This document shows positions 45,129 through 55,217 of a DNA stretch of 64,000 nucleotides, in pieces. Location: NCBI RefSeq assembly GCF_001428625.1, contig NZ_LMIE01000033.1, positions 2,199-66,198 on the forward strand, read 5' to 3'. The notes beneath the pieces are model-generated. The model was not told where the DNA came from and made no database searches. It saw only the letters and a program-made list of their open reading frames with translations. Positions within the stretch are counted from its first letter, which is position 1. Every line of letters starts with the position of its first letter. The DNA is from Hydrogenophaga sp. Root209 (GTDB lineage: Bacteria > Pseudomonadota > Gammaproteobacteria > Burkholderiales > Burkholderiaceae_C). A program made the position numbers and the translations under genes.

Positions 45129-46442
45129 ATGCCCATGCACGACCCCGCACTGTCAGGGGCGCCCGGCCGCCCTGCAGCGGCCAAAGTGTCGCCCGAATCG
45201 ATGGCGCTGCGCGCCCAGCCGCGACCGGTGACCCGGCTCAATCGCCGCAGCCTCGCGCTGCTGGCGGGTCTGCTGGCCTTGGGCGTGCTGGGGGCGACGG
45301 TCTGGTCGCTGCAGCCCAAGACCCGTCGTGAGTCCAGCGAGCCCGCCGAGCTGTTCAACGTTGATCGCGTCTCGCGCTCCGAGGGCCTGGGGCAGTTGCC
45401 TGCGGATTACTCCAAGCTGCAACAACCCGCACCGGTGCCAGAGTTGGGGCCACCCCTGCCCGGCGACCTGGGCCCAGCCATCGTCAAGTCGCAACAGCCA
45501 GTGGTCCCGAGCTATTCGCCACCGGGACACGATCCTGCCGCGTCAGAGCGCGATGCCCGGCGCAAGGAGTCCGAGCAGGCTGCCGCAGCATCGGTGTTTT
45601 TTCGCGATGGTTCGCAGCGCGCGGCAACTGCTGCGCCGTCCCCTGCGGCCCCTGGAACGCAGAGCTCGGCGCCCAGCGACCTAACAGGTTTCGACCCCAT
45701 GGCGGCAGGCCCCGCGTCCACGCCAGCGCAGACCGGCGGTGCCGACGCCACGGCGTCACAGAACCGGCAAGACCAGAAAGAGGCTTTCCAGAAAGCCGCT
45801 TCCACGGAAACACGCAATTCCGGCTCGCTGCAACTGCCCCCCTCGCCCTACCAGGTGATGGCGGGTACGGTGATCGCCGGTGCTCTGGTCACCGGCATCC
45901 AGTCCGACCTACCCGGCGACGTGATCGCCACGGTCACCGAGCCGGTCTACGACACCGCCACCGGCAAACACCTGCTGATCCCGCAGGGATCTCGCGTCCT
46001 CGGGCGCTACAACAGCCAGGTGAGCTATGGCCAGAGCCGGGTGCAGGTGGTGTGGAACCGGGTGATCCTGCCCGACACGTCCTCGCTGACACTGGACAAC
46101 CTGGTGGGTTCCGACCCTGCCGGGCGTGCTGGACTCGAAGACGGCGTGGACTGGCACTGGGATCGCGTCTTTACAGGCGCCGCGCTGACCTCACTGCTGG
46201 GCATCGGTGCCGAGCTGGCCGCGCCCGACAACCGGCAGGACGATAGCCGCATCGTGATCGCCGGACGCGACAGCTTGCAGGACAGCGTGAACCAGATCGG
46301 TCAGGAAGTGACCCGCCGCAACCTGAACATCCAACCGACACTGACCGCCCGACCGGGTTTGCCCATGCGCGTCATCGTCAACCGAGACCTGGTGCTGCGG
46401 CCCTACCAGCCGCTGTTCTTCGTTCGAGGAGTACCACGATGA
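45129..46442 (+). CDS. trbI: Mating pair protein TrbI (VirB10 family)
   Basis: 437 residues from ATG 45129 (GGAGG site); a ten-codon extension overlaps trbG and is unlikely. There is one membrane segment (SLALLAGLLALGVLGATVWS, about 45-65), a Pro-rich periplasmic linker, and the VirB10 C-terminal barrel (YQVMAGTVIAGALVTGIQSD; GKHLLIPQGSRVLGRYNSQV; GLPMRVIVNRDLVLRPYQ). It spans both membranes and senses energy to open the channel. It overlaps the following gene by four bases. Confidence 0.94.
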   Translation: MPMHDPALSGAPGRPAAAKVSPESMALRAQPRPVTRLNRRSLALLAGLLALGVLGATVWSLQPKTRRESSEPAELFNVDRVSRSEGLGQLPADYSKLQQPAPVPELGPPLPGDLGPAIVKSQQPVVPSYSPPGHDPAASERDARRKESEQAAAASVFFRDGSQRAATAAPSPAAPGTQSSAPSDLTGFDPMAAGPASTPAQTGGADATASQNRQDQKEAFQKAASTETRNSGSLQLPPSPYQVMAGTVIAGALVTGIQSDLPGDVIATVTEPVYDTATGKHLLIPQGSRVLGRYNSQVSYGQSRVQVVWNRVILPDTSSLTLDNLVGSDPAGRAGLEDGVDWHWDRVFTGAALTSLLGIGAELAAPDNRQDDSRIVIAGRDSLQDSVNQIGQEVTRRNLNIQPTLTARPGLPMRVIVNRDLVLRPYQPLFFVRGVPR

Positions 46443-46714
46443 GCACGGCCCGTAAGCTGCGCTTGGGGCCACTGCCCAAGACAGAGAACATCAAGCTGAC
46501 CTTCTCTTGTCCATCCGACCTGAAGGCCGAGCTGGATCGCTACGCCGCCCTGCATACTCAGACCTATGGCGAGGCGACGGATGTGCTCGCCCTGATTCCG
46601 CACATGCTGGCGGCGTTCATGGCGCGAGATCGCGGGTTCAGGAAACACCCAGTTGAAGACCGCCGCAAAACTACTCGATCGGGCCCGTCGGAACCTACAC
46701 AAACCGCGACGTAA
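46439..46714 (+). CDS. DUF2274-family protein
   Basis: 91 residues, MSTARKLRLGPLPKTENIKL then FSCPSDLKAELDRYAALHTQ, resembling DUF2274 proteins routinely found right after trbI in Tn4371-like elements. The shape recalls a ribbon-helix-helix domain. Function is unknown. It is translationally coupled to trbI and ends the transfer operon. About 110 bases without a gene follow. Confidence 0.85.
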   Translation: MSTARKLRLGPLPKTENIKLTFSCPSDLKAELDRYAALHTQTYGEATDVLALIPHMLAAFMARDRGFRKHPVEDRRKTTRSGPSEPTQTAT

Positions 46715-46828
46715 ATCCACGCAGCACATGGTGCTACGCCCTGCTACGCCGTGGCGAGTTTTCTTCTGTGACTCCTCTATTGAGAATGGGATCACAGTCG
46801 CTCGATTACCGCGCGCAGGAGCTTGACC

Positions 46829-47077
46829 ATGAAAGACGAAAAGTTGGCGCCGCCCAGCAGACCCATAACCAGCTTCCCGCCAGGCGCGCTCGTGCGCAGC
46901 TCGGACATCTGCCGTGATCCCAAACGCGGCTACGCCGGCATCCTGCCGATCGACCGGAGCACCTGGCATCGGTGGGTGAAGTCGGGCAAAGCGCCGGTCG
47001 GTCGCTACCTCGCGGGGACTTCCACACGCGTATGGGAGATCGAGTCAGTCCGCAGCCTGGGAGCAACTACGTCGTAA
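46829..47077 (+). CDS. AlpA-like DNA-binding protein
   Basis: 82 residues from ATG 46829 (AGGAG seven bases upstream). The segment LVRSSDICRDPKRGYAGILP, then IDRSTWHRWVKSGKAPVGRY, fits the AlpA/MerR-like HTH of excisionase-type regulators carried beside P4-type integrases. It probably controls integrase expression or excision. It converges on the integrase with an overlap of 11 bases at their ends. Confidence 0.7.
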   Translation: MKDEKLAPPSRPITSFPPGALVRSSDICRDPKRGYAGILPIDRSTWHRWVKSGKAPVGRYLAGTSTRVWEIESVRSLGATTS

Positions 47078-48275
47078 TCGTGTCAATCCGGTCTGCAAGC
47101 CACTGCAAGGCCTTGCGGCGCTCGTCGGCGTATTCGGCATGGGTGTAGGCCGCCACGACTGAACTGCGCTCCTGGTGCGCCAGCAACCGCTCCACAACGT
47201 CCCGAGTGAAGCCGTTTTCTCGGAGAAGCGTGGCCGCCGTCCCGCGCGTGCCATGCGGAGAAAACTCTGGCACACCGAAATCCAGGCGTTTGATGAAGTG
47301 GTTGAGCGTGGCGTCAGATATCGGTTTCCCCTGCCCGCCCAGGAAGCGCATCGGGAACACATACTCCCCATGCCCTGACATCTTCTTGAGTTCCTGCAGC
47401 AGCTCTACTGTCTGTTGCGACAAATAGACCCGGTGCGGGCTGCGCATCTTCATCCTTATGGCTGGAATATCCCAGATGCCCGCCGCCAAGTCGAACTCCT
47501 CCCATTTCGCCAACCGAAGCTCGGACTTGCGAACCATGGTCAGCATGAGCAGCTTGACCGCATAGACGGTCACAGCACTGGCCGTGTGCTGCATGCCCAC
47601 CTTCTTCCAGAAGGCAGCAAGTTCCTTTTCCGACAAGTGCCGATGGTGCGTTTTGGGCGGCACTTTGATGACGCCCCGGATCGCAACTGCGGGGTTGCTG
47701 TCCACCAGCAGCTTGCGGATCGCGTGGTTGAAGATCTGCTGAATCAACGCACGACAACGATCCGCCGTTGTCGGTACGTGCTTGAGCGCCTCCACGATGG
47801 ACAGCACGTGGGCCGGCTTCACCTCCACCAATACCTTCTCCCCGATCGTTGGGTTGATGTAGGCATCCAGAAGGCGGATTGTCTGGCTGCGGTAGCTCTC
47901 GGACCGATAGAACAGGGTATCGGCGATCCACTGCTTGGCGAAGGACGCAAATGTGACGCGCGCGCGGTCTTCTGCCTCCCGCTGTGCTGTGGTCTCACGG
48001 GTGAACTTGATCGGGTCCACCCCCTTGGCCACCAGCGCGCGCAACTCCGCATGTTTGTCCCGGGCGTCGGCAATGCCGATCTCGGGATACGGGCCGATCG
48101 TCAGCTTTGGCCGGCTACCACCAATCCGATAGCTGTAGCGCCAGACCTTCGAGCCCGTGGCCAGTACCTCGACGTACAGGCCCCCGCCATCCGTCAGCAC
48201 GTAGGGCTTGGCCTTGGGCTTGGCCGCGTTGATGACGGTCGCCCGAAGGGCGTAGTTGACACTGCGATCTGCCAT
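47067..48275 (-). CDS. int: P4-type tyrosine site-specific integrase
   Basis: About 402 residues. I choose ATG 48275 because GGAG lies six bases upstream; an ATG 12 bases earlier has no site. The N-terminal DUF4102 arm-binding domain (KPYVLTDGGGLYVEVLATGS) is followed by the core-binding domain and a catalytic domain with Arg in VRKSELRLAKWEEF, H-x2-R in SPHGTRGTAATLLRE, His/Trp-position HQERSS and Tyr in VAAYTHAEY. It recombines element and chromosome attachment sites. Its 5' end faces the 3' end of icd, a known target of integrases such as those of e14 and phage 21, so the attachment site is probably close by. Confidence 0.93.
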   Translation of the reverse strand: MADRSVNYALRATVINAAKPKAKPYVLTDGGGLYVEVLATGSKVWRYSYRIGGSRPKLTIGPYPEIGIADARDKHAELRALVAKGVDPIKFTRETTAQREAEDRARVTFASFAKQWIADTLFYRSESYRSQTIRLLDAYINPTIGEKVLVEVKPAHVLSIVEALKHVPTTADRCRALIQQIFNHAIRKLLVDSNPAVAIRGVIKVPPKTHHRHLSEKELAAFWKKVGMQHTASAVTVYAVKLLMLTMVRKSELRLAKWEEFDLAAGIWDIPAIRMKMRSPHRVYLSQQTVELLQELKKMSGHGEYVFPMRFLGGQGKPISDATLNHFIKRLDFGVPEFSPHGTRGTAATLLRENGFTRDVVERLLAHQERSSVVAAYTHAEYADERRKALQWLADRIDTITT

Positions 48276-48278
48276 GGG

Positions 48279-48358
48279 TGGCTCCATGAAATCGGCGAAA
48301 GGTCACCGACATGGCTCCATATTCTGCACCATGGAGCAATTCATGGAGCCATGGAGCC
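48279..48358. repeat. Cluster of five CATGGAGCC/GGCTCCATG repeats before int
   Basis: The heptamer ATGGAGC (or its complement GCTCCAT) occurs five times in about 80 bases: near 48281, 48314, 48331, 48343 and 48351, some inverted relative to others. This density just upstream of an integrase suggests arm-type integrase sites or operators for the AlpA-like protein. One copy overlaps the first in-frame ATG of int. Confidence 0.5.
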
Positions 48359-48391
48359 GCAATACAGACCACCTTCGCGCAACGACGGGCA

Positions 48392-48436
48392 ACAAAGAAG
48401 CCCCGAGTCCATGAGGAAACGAGGCTTTTTTGCCAC
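48392..48436 (-). terminator. Terminator after icd
   Basis: On the minus strand AGCCTCG (RNA) pairs with CGGGGCT, with one G-U pair, followed by TTCTTT. It lies about 25 bases beyond the icd stop and marks the probable edge of the core genome. Confidence 0.55.
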
Positions 48437-48460
48437 CCGGCACACCCAGGCAAAACGAGA

Positions 48461-49714
48461 TTACATGTTATCGATCATCACTTGACCGAAACCCGAGCAG
48501 CTCACCTGCGTGGCGCCTTCCATGAGGCGGGCGAAGTCGTAGGTGACCTTCTTGCTGGCGATGGATTTCTCGATCGAACTGATGATGAGGTCTGCGGCCT
48601 CCGTCCAGCCCATGTGGCGCAACATCATTTCGGCAGACAGGATTTCGGAACCGGGGTTCACATAGTCCTTGCCGGCGTATTTGGGCGCGGTGCCGTGCGT
48701 GGCTTCGAAGCAGGCCACGGTATCGGACAGGTTGGCGCCGGGCGCGATGCCGATGCCACCGACCTGGGCCGCCAGGGCATCCGAGATGTAGTCACCGTTC
48801 AGGTTGAGCGTGGCCACCACCGAGTACTCGGCCGGGCGCAGCAGGATCTGCTGCAGGAAGGCATCGGCGATGCTGTCCTTGACGACGATGTCACGTCCCG
48901 TTTTGGGGTTTTTGAACTTGCACCACGGGCCGCCGTCGATCAGCTCGGCGCCAAATTCCTTCTGCGCGAGGGCGTAGGCCCAGTCCCGGAAGCCACCTTC
49001 GGTGTACTTCATGATGTTGCCCTTGTGCACGATGGTCAGGTTGGGCTTGTCGTTGTCGATCGTGTACTGAAGGGCCTTGCGCATCAGGCGCTCGGTGCCT
49101 TCGCGCGACACCGGCTTGATGCCGATGCCCGAGGTGTTCGGGAAGCGGATTTTGGTCACGCCCATCTCTTCCATCAGGAACTTGATGAGTTTCCTGGCCT
49201 TGTCGGACTCGGCTTCGTACTCGATGCCCGCATAGATGTCTTCCGAGTTCTCGCGGAAGATCACCATGTTGGTCTTCTCGGGTTCTTTCAGGGGCGAAGG
49301 CACGCCCTTGAAGTACTGCACCGGGCGCAGGCAAACGTAGAGGTCGAGCTCCTGACGCAGCGCCACGTTGAGCGAGCGGATGCCGCCGCCCACGGGCGTG
49401 GTCAGCGGTCCCTTGATGGAGACAACGTACTCGCGCAGCGCGGCCAGGGTTTCTTCCGGCAGCCACACGTCGGGGCCGTAAACCTTGGTCGACTTCTCAC
49501 CCGCGTAGACCTCCATCCAGTGGATCTTCTTCTGGCCGCCGTAGGCCTTGGCCACGGCGGCATCAACCACCTTGAGCATCACCGGCGTGATGTCCAACCC
49601 AGTGCCGTCACCTTCGATGTACGGCACGATGGGCTGATCGGGCACATTCAGCGACATGTCGGCGTTGACGGTGATTTTCTCGCCCTGGGGGGGTACTTTG
49701 ATGTGTTGGTACAT
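48461..49714 (-). CDS. icd: NADP-dependent isocitrate dehydrogenase, homodimeric type
   Basis: 417 residues, close to E. coli Icd in length and sequence: [10 protein letters not shown]-type opening ([14 protein letters not shown]), phosphorylation/substrate loop [40 protein letters not shown], and NADP-binding [18 protein letters not shown]. It oxidatively decarboxylates isocitrate to 2-oxoglutarate in the TCA cycle. ATG 49714 gives the family start; the longer frame is rejected. Its 3' end faces an integrase, so the gene may serve as integration target while staying intact. Confidence 0.96.
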   Translation of the reverse strand: MYQHIKVPPQGEKITVNADMSLNVPDQPIVPYIEGDGTGLDITPVMLKVVDAAVAKAYGGQKKIHWMEVYAGEKSTKVYGPDVWLPEETLAALREYVVSIKGPLTTPVGGGIRSLNVALRQELDLYVCLRPVQYFKGVPSPLKEPEKTNMVIFRENSEDIYAGIEYEAESDKARKLIKFLMEEMGVTKIRFPNTSGIGIKPVSREGTERLMRKALQYTIDNDKPNLTIVHKGNIMKYTEGGFRDWAYALAQKEFGAELIDGGPWCKFKNPKTGRDIVVKDSIADAFLQQILLRPAEYSVVATLNLNGDYISDALAAQVGGIGIAPGANLSDTVACFEATHGTAPKYAGKDYVNPGSEILSAEMMLRHMGWTEAADLIISSIEKSIASKKVTYDFARLMEGATQVSCSGFGQVMIDNM

Positions 49715-49924
49715 GTTGGAGAGCTCCGTGGTGTCTGGTGCCGGCGGCCGGCTCGCAGAGCCCAGGCTCGCCTGAAGGTCGCGCTGAAGCGCTGCGGAAA
49801 TTCTAGTCCCCCCCAAGCACCCCAACGCAGCGTGGAAGCCTTCCTGCCAGATACACACCGGACACACGCCGGGCATTGGGTTGGCGGAGAATGCGGGCCT
49901 GAAGCGAACCACCCCATTCATTGC

Positions 49925-50374
49925 ATGAAAAAACTGTCCATCCACCTGCTGTCTTTGCTGTTCCTCGTGGTGGGGCCGGCCTGGTCTCAGGATTCGCCCC
50001 AACTTCAATTGCCACGGGTGACCCTGTCAGCCGGCATGCACCTGATCCAGGCGCAGCTGGCAACCACCCCGCAGGAGCGCGCCGTGGGCCTGATGTTTCG
50101 CAAGGAGATGCCGGTCAACGAAGGCATGCTGTTCGCGTTCGAGCACGCCTCGGAGCAATGTTTCTGGATGAAGAACACCTTGCTGCCGCTGACGGCGGCG
50201 TTCGTGGCCGACGACGGCACCATCGTCAACCTCGCGGACATGCAGCCGCAGAGCCTGGCCTCGCACTGCTCTGTCAAGCCGGTGCGCTACGTGCTGGAAA
50301 TGAACAAGGGTTGGTTCGACAAGCGCGGCCTCAAGGCGGGCTCAAAGCTGAGCGGCCCACCGTTCACACGGTAG
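49925..50374 (+). CDS. DUF192 family exported protein
   Basis: 149 residues. A signal peptide ([16 protein letters not shown]) precedes a DUF192 domain: [20 protein letters not shown], then [20 protein letters not shown] and [20 protein letters not shown]. The conserved R-x-x-G-L-M-F-R and F-W-M-K-N motifs are intact. The biochemical role of this family is unknown. It is divergent from icd and converges on the monomeric isocitrate dehydrogenase gene. Confidence 0.9.
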   Translation: MKKLSIHLLSLLFLVVGPAWSQDSPQLQLPRVTLSAGMHLIQAQLATTPQERAVGLMFRKEMPVNEGMLFAFEHASEQCFWMKNTLLPLTAAFVADDGTIVNLADMQPQSLASHCSVKPVRYVLEMNKGWFDKRGLKAGSKLSGPPFTR

Positions 50375-50380
50375 GCCGCT
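50351..50380. terminator. Hairpin between DUF192 gene and idh, probable bidirectional terminator
   Basis: AGCGGCC..ACCG pairs with CGGT..GGCCGCT around a six-base loop, with one mismatch in the stem. It overlaps the DUF192 stop codon and sits between two converging genes. The T-run after it is weak. Confidence 0.5.
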
Positions 50381-50401
50381 TCATCTACTCACACGCCATC
50401 T

Positions 50402-52639
50402 TCAAGCCTGCACTGAAGCCAGCGCCGCGTTGAAGGTCTTGCTGGGTCGCATGATGGCCTCGAGCTTGTCGAAGTCGGGCTTGTAGTAGCCACCGATGTC
50501 CACTGCCTTGCCCTGGACGGCCGCCAGCTCGGCCACGATCGTCTTTTCGTTGTCGGCCAGTTGCTTGGCCAGTGGCGCGAATTTGGCACCCAGCGCTGTG
50601 TCTTCGGTTTGAGCAGCCAGCTCCTGGGCCCAGTACAGCGCCAGGTAAAACTGGCTGCCCCGATTGTCGAGCTGGCCGGTCTTGGGCGAAGGGTTCTTGT
50701 TGTTGTCCAGCAGCTTGCCCGTGGCCGCGTCCAGCGTCTTCGCCAGCACCTTGGCCTGCAGGTTGCCGGTCTTCAAACCCAGGTCTTCCATCGACACCGC
50801 CAGCGCGAGGAACTCACCCAGGGAATCCCAGCGCAGGTGGTTTTCTTCCACCAACTGCTGCACGTGCTTGGGCGCCGAGCCACCGGCGCCCGTTTCGTAC
50901 ATCCCTCCGCCGGCCATCAGCGGCACGATGGACAGCATCTTGGCACTGGTGCCCAGCTCCATGATGGGGAACAGGTCGGTCAGGTAGTCGCGCAGGATGT
51001 TGCCGGTGGCGCTGATGGTGTCCAGGCCGCGGATCACGCGCTCCAGCGTGTAGCGCATGGCACGCACCTGGCTCATGATCTGGATGTCCAGGCCACTGGT
51101 GTTGTGCTCGTGCAAGTACATCTTGACCTTGGTGATGAGCTGCGCTTCGTGTGGGCGGTACTGGTCGAGCCAGAACACGACCGGCATGCCCGAGTTGCGC
51201 GCCCGGTTCACGGCCAGCTTGACCCAGTCGCGGATCGCGGCGTCCTTGACCTGGCACATGCGCCAGATGTCGCCCTGCTCCACGTCCTGGCTGAGTAGCA
51301 CTTCGCCGGTGGCCAGGTCGGTGATGTTGGCGACACCGTCTTCGGTGATCTCGAAGGTTTTGTCGTGTGAGCCGTACTCCTCGGCCTGCTGAGCCATCAG
51401 GCCCACGTTGGGCACCGTGCCCATGGTCTTGGGGTCAAAGGCGCCGTGCCACTTGCAGAAGTTGATGATCTCCTGGTAGATGCGGGCGAACGTGGACTCG
51501 GGCATCACGGCCTTCACGTCCTTCAGGCGGCCATCGGCGCCCCACATCTTGCCGCTGTTGCGGATCATGGCCGGCATGGAGGCGTCGACGATGACGTCGT
51601 TGGGCGAATGGAAGTTGGTGATGCCCTTGGCTGAATCGACCATGGCCAGCTCGGGGCGGCCCTCGTGGCAGGCGTGCAGGTCGCGCTTGATCTCGTCCTG
51701 CTTGGACTGCGGCAGCGTGGTGATCTTGTTGTAAAGATCAACCATCCCGTTGTTGACGTTGACACCCAACTCGTCGAACAGCTTGCCGTGTTTCTCGAAC
51801 GCGTCCTTGTAAAAGATCTTCACGCAGTGGCCGAACACGATGGGGTGCGAGACCTTCATCATGGTGGCCTTGACGTGCAGCGAGAACATCACGCCGGTCT
51901 TGTGCGCGTCTTCGATCTCCTTCTCGTAGAAGGCCAGCAGCGCCTTCTTGCTCATGAACATGGAGTCGATGATCTCTCGGTCCAGCAGCGCGACCTTGGG
52001 CTTGAGCACGATGGTCTTGCCGCTCTTGGTGATCAGCTCCATCTTGACGTCGCGCGCCTTGTCCAGCGTCATGGACTTTTCACCGTGGTAGAAGTCGCCC
52101 GCGTGCATGTGCGAGACGTGCGAACGCGAAGCCTGGCTCCACTCGCCCATGCTGTGTGGGTTCTTGCGCGCATATTCCTTCACGGCTCTGGGTGCGCGCC
52201 GGTCGGAATTGCCCTCGCGCAGGACCGGATTGACGGCGCTACCGGTGCACTTGGAGTAGCGCGCGCGAAGCGCTTTTTCCTCCTCGGTCTTCGGGTTTTC
52301 CGGATAGTCGGGGATCGGATAGCCCTTGGCTTGCAACTCCTTGATGCAGGCCACCAGTTGCGACACGGACGCACTGATGTTGGGCAACTTGATGATGTTG
52401 GCTTCGGGCTTGAACGTCAGCTTGCCGAGTTCGGCCAGGTGGTCCGGCACGCGCTGCGCTTCCGTCAGGCACTCGGGGAAAGCGGCCAGCACGCGCGCGG
52501 CCACCGAGATGTCGCTGGTGGCGACGTTGATGCCCGCGGGTGCCGCGAAGGTGCGGATGATGGGCAGGAACGCACTGGTCGCCAGCAAGGGGGCTTCGTC
52601 CGTCAGGGTGTAAATGATGGTGGGTTGCTGGCTGCTCAT
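50402..52639 (-). CDS. NADP-dependent isocitrate dehydrogenase, monomeric type
   Basis: 745 residues, the usual 735-745 of monomeric IDH, with the family opening [20 protein letters not shown], the substrate loop [20 protein letters not shown] and later [20 protein letters not shown]. It catalyses the same reaction as icd but is unrelated in length and domain layout. Carrying both forms within 2.5 kb is known in several beta- and gammaproteobacteria. The two may differ in regulation or temperature response. No truncation is seen. Confidence 0.95.
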   Translation of the reverse strand: MSSQQPTIIYTLTDEAPLLATSAFLPIIRTFAAPAGINVATSDISVAARVLAAFPECLTEAQRVPDHLAELGKLTFKPEANIIKLPNISASVSQLVACIKELQAKGYPIPDYPENPKTEEEKALRARYSKCTGSAVNPVLREGNSDRRAPRAVKEYARKNPHSMGEWSQASRSHVSHMHAGDFYHGEKSMTLDKARDVKMELITKSGKTIVLKPKVALLDREIIDSMFMSKKALLAFYEKEIEDAHKTGVMFSLHVKATMMKVSHPIVFGHCVKIFYKDAFEKHGKLFDELGVNVNNGMVDLYNKITTLPQSKQDEIKRDLHACHEGRPELAMVDSAKGITNFHSPNDVIVDASMPAMIRNSGKMWGADGRLKDVKAVMPESTFARIYQEIINFCKWHGAFDPKTMGTVPNVGLMAQQAEEYGSHDKTFEITEDGVANITDLATGEVLLSQDVEQGDIWRMCQVKDAAIRDWVKLAVNRARNSGMPVVFWLDQYRPHEAQLITKVKMYLHEHNTSGLDIQIMSQVRAMRYTLERVIRGLDTISATGNILRDYLTDLFPIMELGTSAKMLSIVPLMAGGGMYETGAGGSAPKHVQQLVEENHLRWDSLGEFLALAVSMEDLGLKTGNLQAKVLAKTLDAATGKLLDNNKNPSPKTGQLDNRGSQFYLALYWAQELAAQTEDTALGAKFAPLAKQLADNEKTIVAELAAVQGKAVDIGGYYKPDFDKLEAIMRPSKTFNAALASVQA

Positions 52640-52824
52640 CGCGTATCTCCAAAATTGTTGGGCTGAGGTCTTCGAACCGCTCCGGCACAGGATTTCCGGC
52701 GGACTGGATCGAACCGTATGTGATTTTGCTTTCGGGAGTCTGATTCAAACCCCATTTTTTGAACCGCCATCTCACAATGCAAAAATAGCAGTGAAATATC
52801 CGATTTCTTTTTCAGATTGCCACC

Positions 52825-52858
52825 AACAAAAAGGGCCCGAAGGTTGCCCTTCGAGCCC
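52825..52858 (-). terminator. Terminator after sodB
   Basis: On the minus strand GGGCTCGAAGG pairs with CCTTCGGGCCC (one G-U) around the stable loop GCAA, followed by TTTTT. This is a classic intrinsic terminator 20 bases beyond the sodB stop. Confidence 0.9.
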
Positions 52859-52878
52859 AGTCACCGGGAAGCGGTCCT

Positions 52879-53460
52879 TCAAGCGAAGTTGGCTTCGGCA
52901 AACGACCAGTTCACCAGTTTGTCGAGGAAGGTTTCCACGAACTTGGGACGGGCATTGCGGTAGTCGATGTAGTAGGCGTGCTCCCACACATCCACGGTCA
53001 GCAGAGCCTTGTCGCCGGTGGTCAGCGGGGTACCTGCTGCTCCCATGTTGACGATGTCGACGGAGCCATCGGCTTTCTTCACCAGCCAGGTCCAGCCCGA
53101 ACCGAAGTTGCCCACGGCGGACTTCACAAAGGCTTCCTTGAATGCGGCGTAGCTACCCCACTTGGCGACGATGGCAGCAGCCAGTGCGCCGGACGGCTCG
53201 CCGCCGCCGTTGGGCTTCATGCAATTCCAGAAAAAAGTGTGGTTCCAGATCTGCGCGGAGTTGTTGTAGATGCCGCCGCTGGATTTCTTGACGATGGACT
53301 CCAGGTCCATGGCTTCGAACTCGGTGCCTTTTTGCAGGTTGTTGAGGTTGACCACATAGGCGTTGTGGTGCTTGCCGTGGTGGAACTCCAGCGTTTCACG
53401 GCTGTAGTGGGGAGCCAGTGCGTCCAGGGCGTAAGGCAATGCGGGCAGGGTGTGTTCCAT
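52879..53460 (-). CDS. sodB: Iron superoxide dismutase
   Basis: 193 residues from ATG 53460. Metal ligands: His in [12 protein letters not shown] (about 26), His in [10 protein letters not shown] (about 73), Asp and His in [11 protein letters not shown] (about 155-160). The Gln of AQIWNH and the signature GSGWTWLV favour the Fe type over Mn. It dismutates superoxide in the cytoplasm. It lies 100 bases downstream of xseA with its own terminator, so it is probably a short transcript. Confidence 0.95.
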   Translation of the reverse strand: MEHTLPALPYALDALAPHYSRETLEFHHGKHHNAYVVNLNNLQKGTEFEAMDLESIVKKSSGGIYNNSAQIWNHTFFWNCMKPNGGGEPSGALAAAIVAKWGSYAAFKEAFVKSAVGNFGSGWTWLVKKADGSVDIVNMGAAGTPLTTGDKALLTVDVWEHAYYIDYRNARPKFVETFLDKLVNWSFAEANFA

Positions 53461-53560
53461 GGGTTCCTCGTGAGTGGTGTTGTTGAAAGACTCGCCGCCA
53501 GGTTTCGGCAGGCCTGCGATCAGGCGGCCATTGTAGGCACGCGACTGTGCAGCGATGGTG

Positions 53561-54904
53561 TCAGGGTTTCTGGTCAGGCGCTTGCACCCGCACATCGACG
53601 CTGCCATCGGCCAGCGTGGCCCTGAGCTGCTGGCCAGGTTGCACCTGAGCAGCCCGCGTCACCGCCAGGCCTTGTACGTCGGTGAGAAATGCATAGCCGC
53701 GCTCCAGCACCAGTTGGGGGTCAAGCAGGCCCAGCGAGAGCTCGCACCGCTGCAAGCGCTGCTGCTGCTGGTTGAACGAGCGTTGCAAGGCGCTCGGCAA
53801 CTGCGCTTCCAGGGCTCGCAGCCGGCTGCGCCGCTGTTGCGTGCTCAGCATCCACCCGCTCTGCAACCGATGCTGCAGACGGCTGAGGTTTTGCAGGCTG
53901 TCGTGCAGCCGCGCAGAGGGGCGCCCCATGCGCTGCGCCAGCCGGTCCAGCCGCTGACCGCGCTGGTCAAGGATGCTGAAGGCTGCCGTGCCAAGGCGCT
54001 CCTGCAGGTAGTCGAGTTCACCAAGGCGCTGTTCGCGCGCCGGGGCGCAAAGTTCTGCTGCAGCCGTGGGCGTGGGCGCCCGCAGATCGGCCACGAAGTC
54101 GGCCAGGGTGAAATCGGTCTCGTGCCCGACGCCGCACACCACGGGCATTGGTGCGCGCGACACCATGCGCACCAGTTCGGGGTCGTTGAACGACCACAGG
54201 TCTTCCAGAGATCCCCCACCGCGCACCAGCAGCAGGACCTCGCTCTCGCCCATTTCCGTATGGCGTCGGTACGCTGTCTGCAGTGCTGCACACAGCTCGG
54301 CTGGCGCCTGGGCACCCTGCACCGAAGCCGGGTAGATCACCACGGGCAGATGCGGCACCCGCCGCTGGAGGGCGGTCACCACGTCGCGCAAGGCAGCAGC
54401 CCCCAGCGACGTGACGACACCGATGCTGCGCGGCTGGGGCGGCAAGGGCCTTTTGCGTGCCGCGTCGAAGAGTCCCTCGGCCTCCAGCTGGGCCTTGAGC
54501 CGAAGAAATTGCTCGAACAGCGCGCCCTGCCCGGCTGGCTGCAAGCTGTCCACGATCAGTTGCAGTTCACCGCGCGCGCCGTATACGTCGAGCTTGCCGC
54601 GGGCCTGCACAAGTTGTCCATCGCGCGGAGCGAACGTGAGCTGCTCGGCCGAGCGCCGAAACAGCGCGCAACGCACCTGCCCGGTTTCGTCCTTCAGGGA
54701 AAAATAACAATGGCCGCTGGACGCGCGCGAGAAGCCGGATATCTCCCCGCGCACCGCCACCGGATTGAACCGCGCGGCCAGGGTGTCCGCCACAGCTCGC
54801 ATGAGCGGGCCAACTGCCCACACGCGCCCCGCCGATGTGGCGTCCAATCCGGAAAACGGCTCAACCACGGGCGTCTCCCAGGAAAAAGTGTCCACAGACC
54901 GCAT
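53561..54904 (-). CDS. xseA: Exodeoxyribonuclease VII large subunit
   Basis: About 447 residues from ATG 54904; a start 35 codons earlier is possible. An N-terminal OB-fold ([35 protein letters not shown]) is followed by the catalytic domain ([40 protein letters not shown]-like stretch) and a long coiled coil rich in Gln/Arg/Leu, then a C-terminal OB-like ERGYAFLTD motif. It degrades single-stranded DNA with the XseB subunit in mismatch repair and recombination. xseB is not nearby. Confidence 0.95.
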   Translation of the reverse strand: MRSVDTFSWETPVVEPFSGLDATSAGRVWAVGPLMRAVADTLAARFNPVAVRGEISGFSRASSGHCYFSLKDETGQVRCALFRRSAEQLTFAPRDGQLVQARGKLDVYGARGELQLIVDSLQPAGQGALFEQFLRLKAQLEAEGLFDAARKRPLPPQPRSIGVVTSLGAAALRDVVTALQRRVPHLPVVIYPASVQGAQAPAELCAALQTAYRRHTEMGESEVLLLVRGGGSLEDLWSFNDPELVRMVSRAPMPVVCGVGHETDFTLADFVADLRAPTPTAAAELCAPAREQRLGELDYLQERLGTAAFSILDQRGQRLDRLAQRMGRPSARLHDSLQNLSRLQHRLQSGWMLSTQQRRSRLRALEAQLPSALQRSFNQQQQRLQRCELSLGLLDPQLVLERGYAFLTDVQGLAVTRAAQVQPGQQLRATLADGSVDVRVQAPDQKP

Positions 54905-55217
54905 GAACGCTGGCGTTTTGGTGAGAGAAGCCTGCGTGCACAGGCTGGGGCGAATAGCGCATTGATTCAGAAGCGTTTTGCACTGCCTGTTTGCTGATCG
55001 ATCTGTCAAAACTGAAGCCCCGCGCGGGCTGGCACCACTTGCGCGCCGGGTTCTTCACAAAGTTATCCACAGAATCTGTGCACTAAGGTCAGCGCGTTGC
55101 GTGGTGCATAGGGTACGGGGTTGGGGGCTGTTTCGCGGGGCAGGCACCACCCCTGAGACATAATCGCCGCACTGTCTCGCGCCGCGCGTCCCTGCGGCAC
55201 CCGCCTGGAGCCCAGAC
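54905..55217. other. Divergent promoter region between xseA and exbB
   Basis: About 310 bases with no convincing gene. It must hold the promoters of xseA (minus) and exbB (plus). One perfect DnaA-box sequence is noted separately; no clear terminator or large repeat was seen. Confidence 0.5.
55063..55071 (+). promoter_or_regulatory. DnaA-box sequence TTATCCACA
   Basis: A perfect match to the high-affinity DnaA box, lying alone in the xseA/exbB intergenic region. A single box does not make an origin; it may bind DnaA as a regulator or occur by chance. Confidence 0.35.

Larger units (their letters stand above)
33181..48360. mobile_element. Mating module and integrase end of a Tn4371-like integrative element
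   Basis: Gene order traR (LysR), eexN, traG, RHH gene, trbB-C-D-E-J-L-F-G-I and a DUF2274 gene is that of the right part of Tn4371-family integrative conjugative elements. It is followed by an AlpA-like gene and a P4-type integrase beside icd, a combination not standard for Tn4371, whose own integrase lies at the other end. No relaxase, partition or replication genes appear here; they may lie left of the window. The left boundary is unknown, and the catabolic genes upstream may all be cargo. Confidence 0.75.

Noticed and set aside
48279-48358. CRISPR-like array in the repeat cluster
   Set aside because: The repeats are short, irregularly spaced and in mixed orientation, with no uniform spacers and no cas genes.
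48290-48460. tRNA gene as the attachment site of the P4-type integrase
   Set aside because: No cloverleaf or CCA-ended acceptor sequence could be seen; the 3' region of icd is the better candidate.
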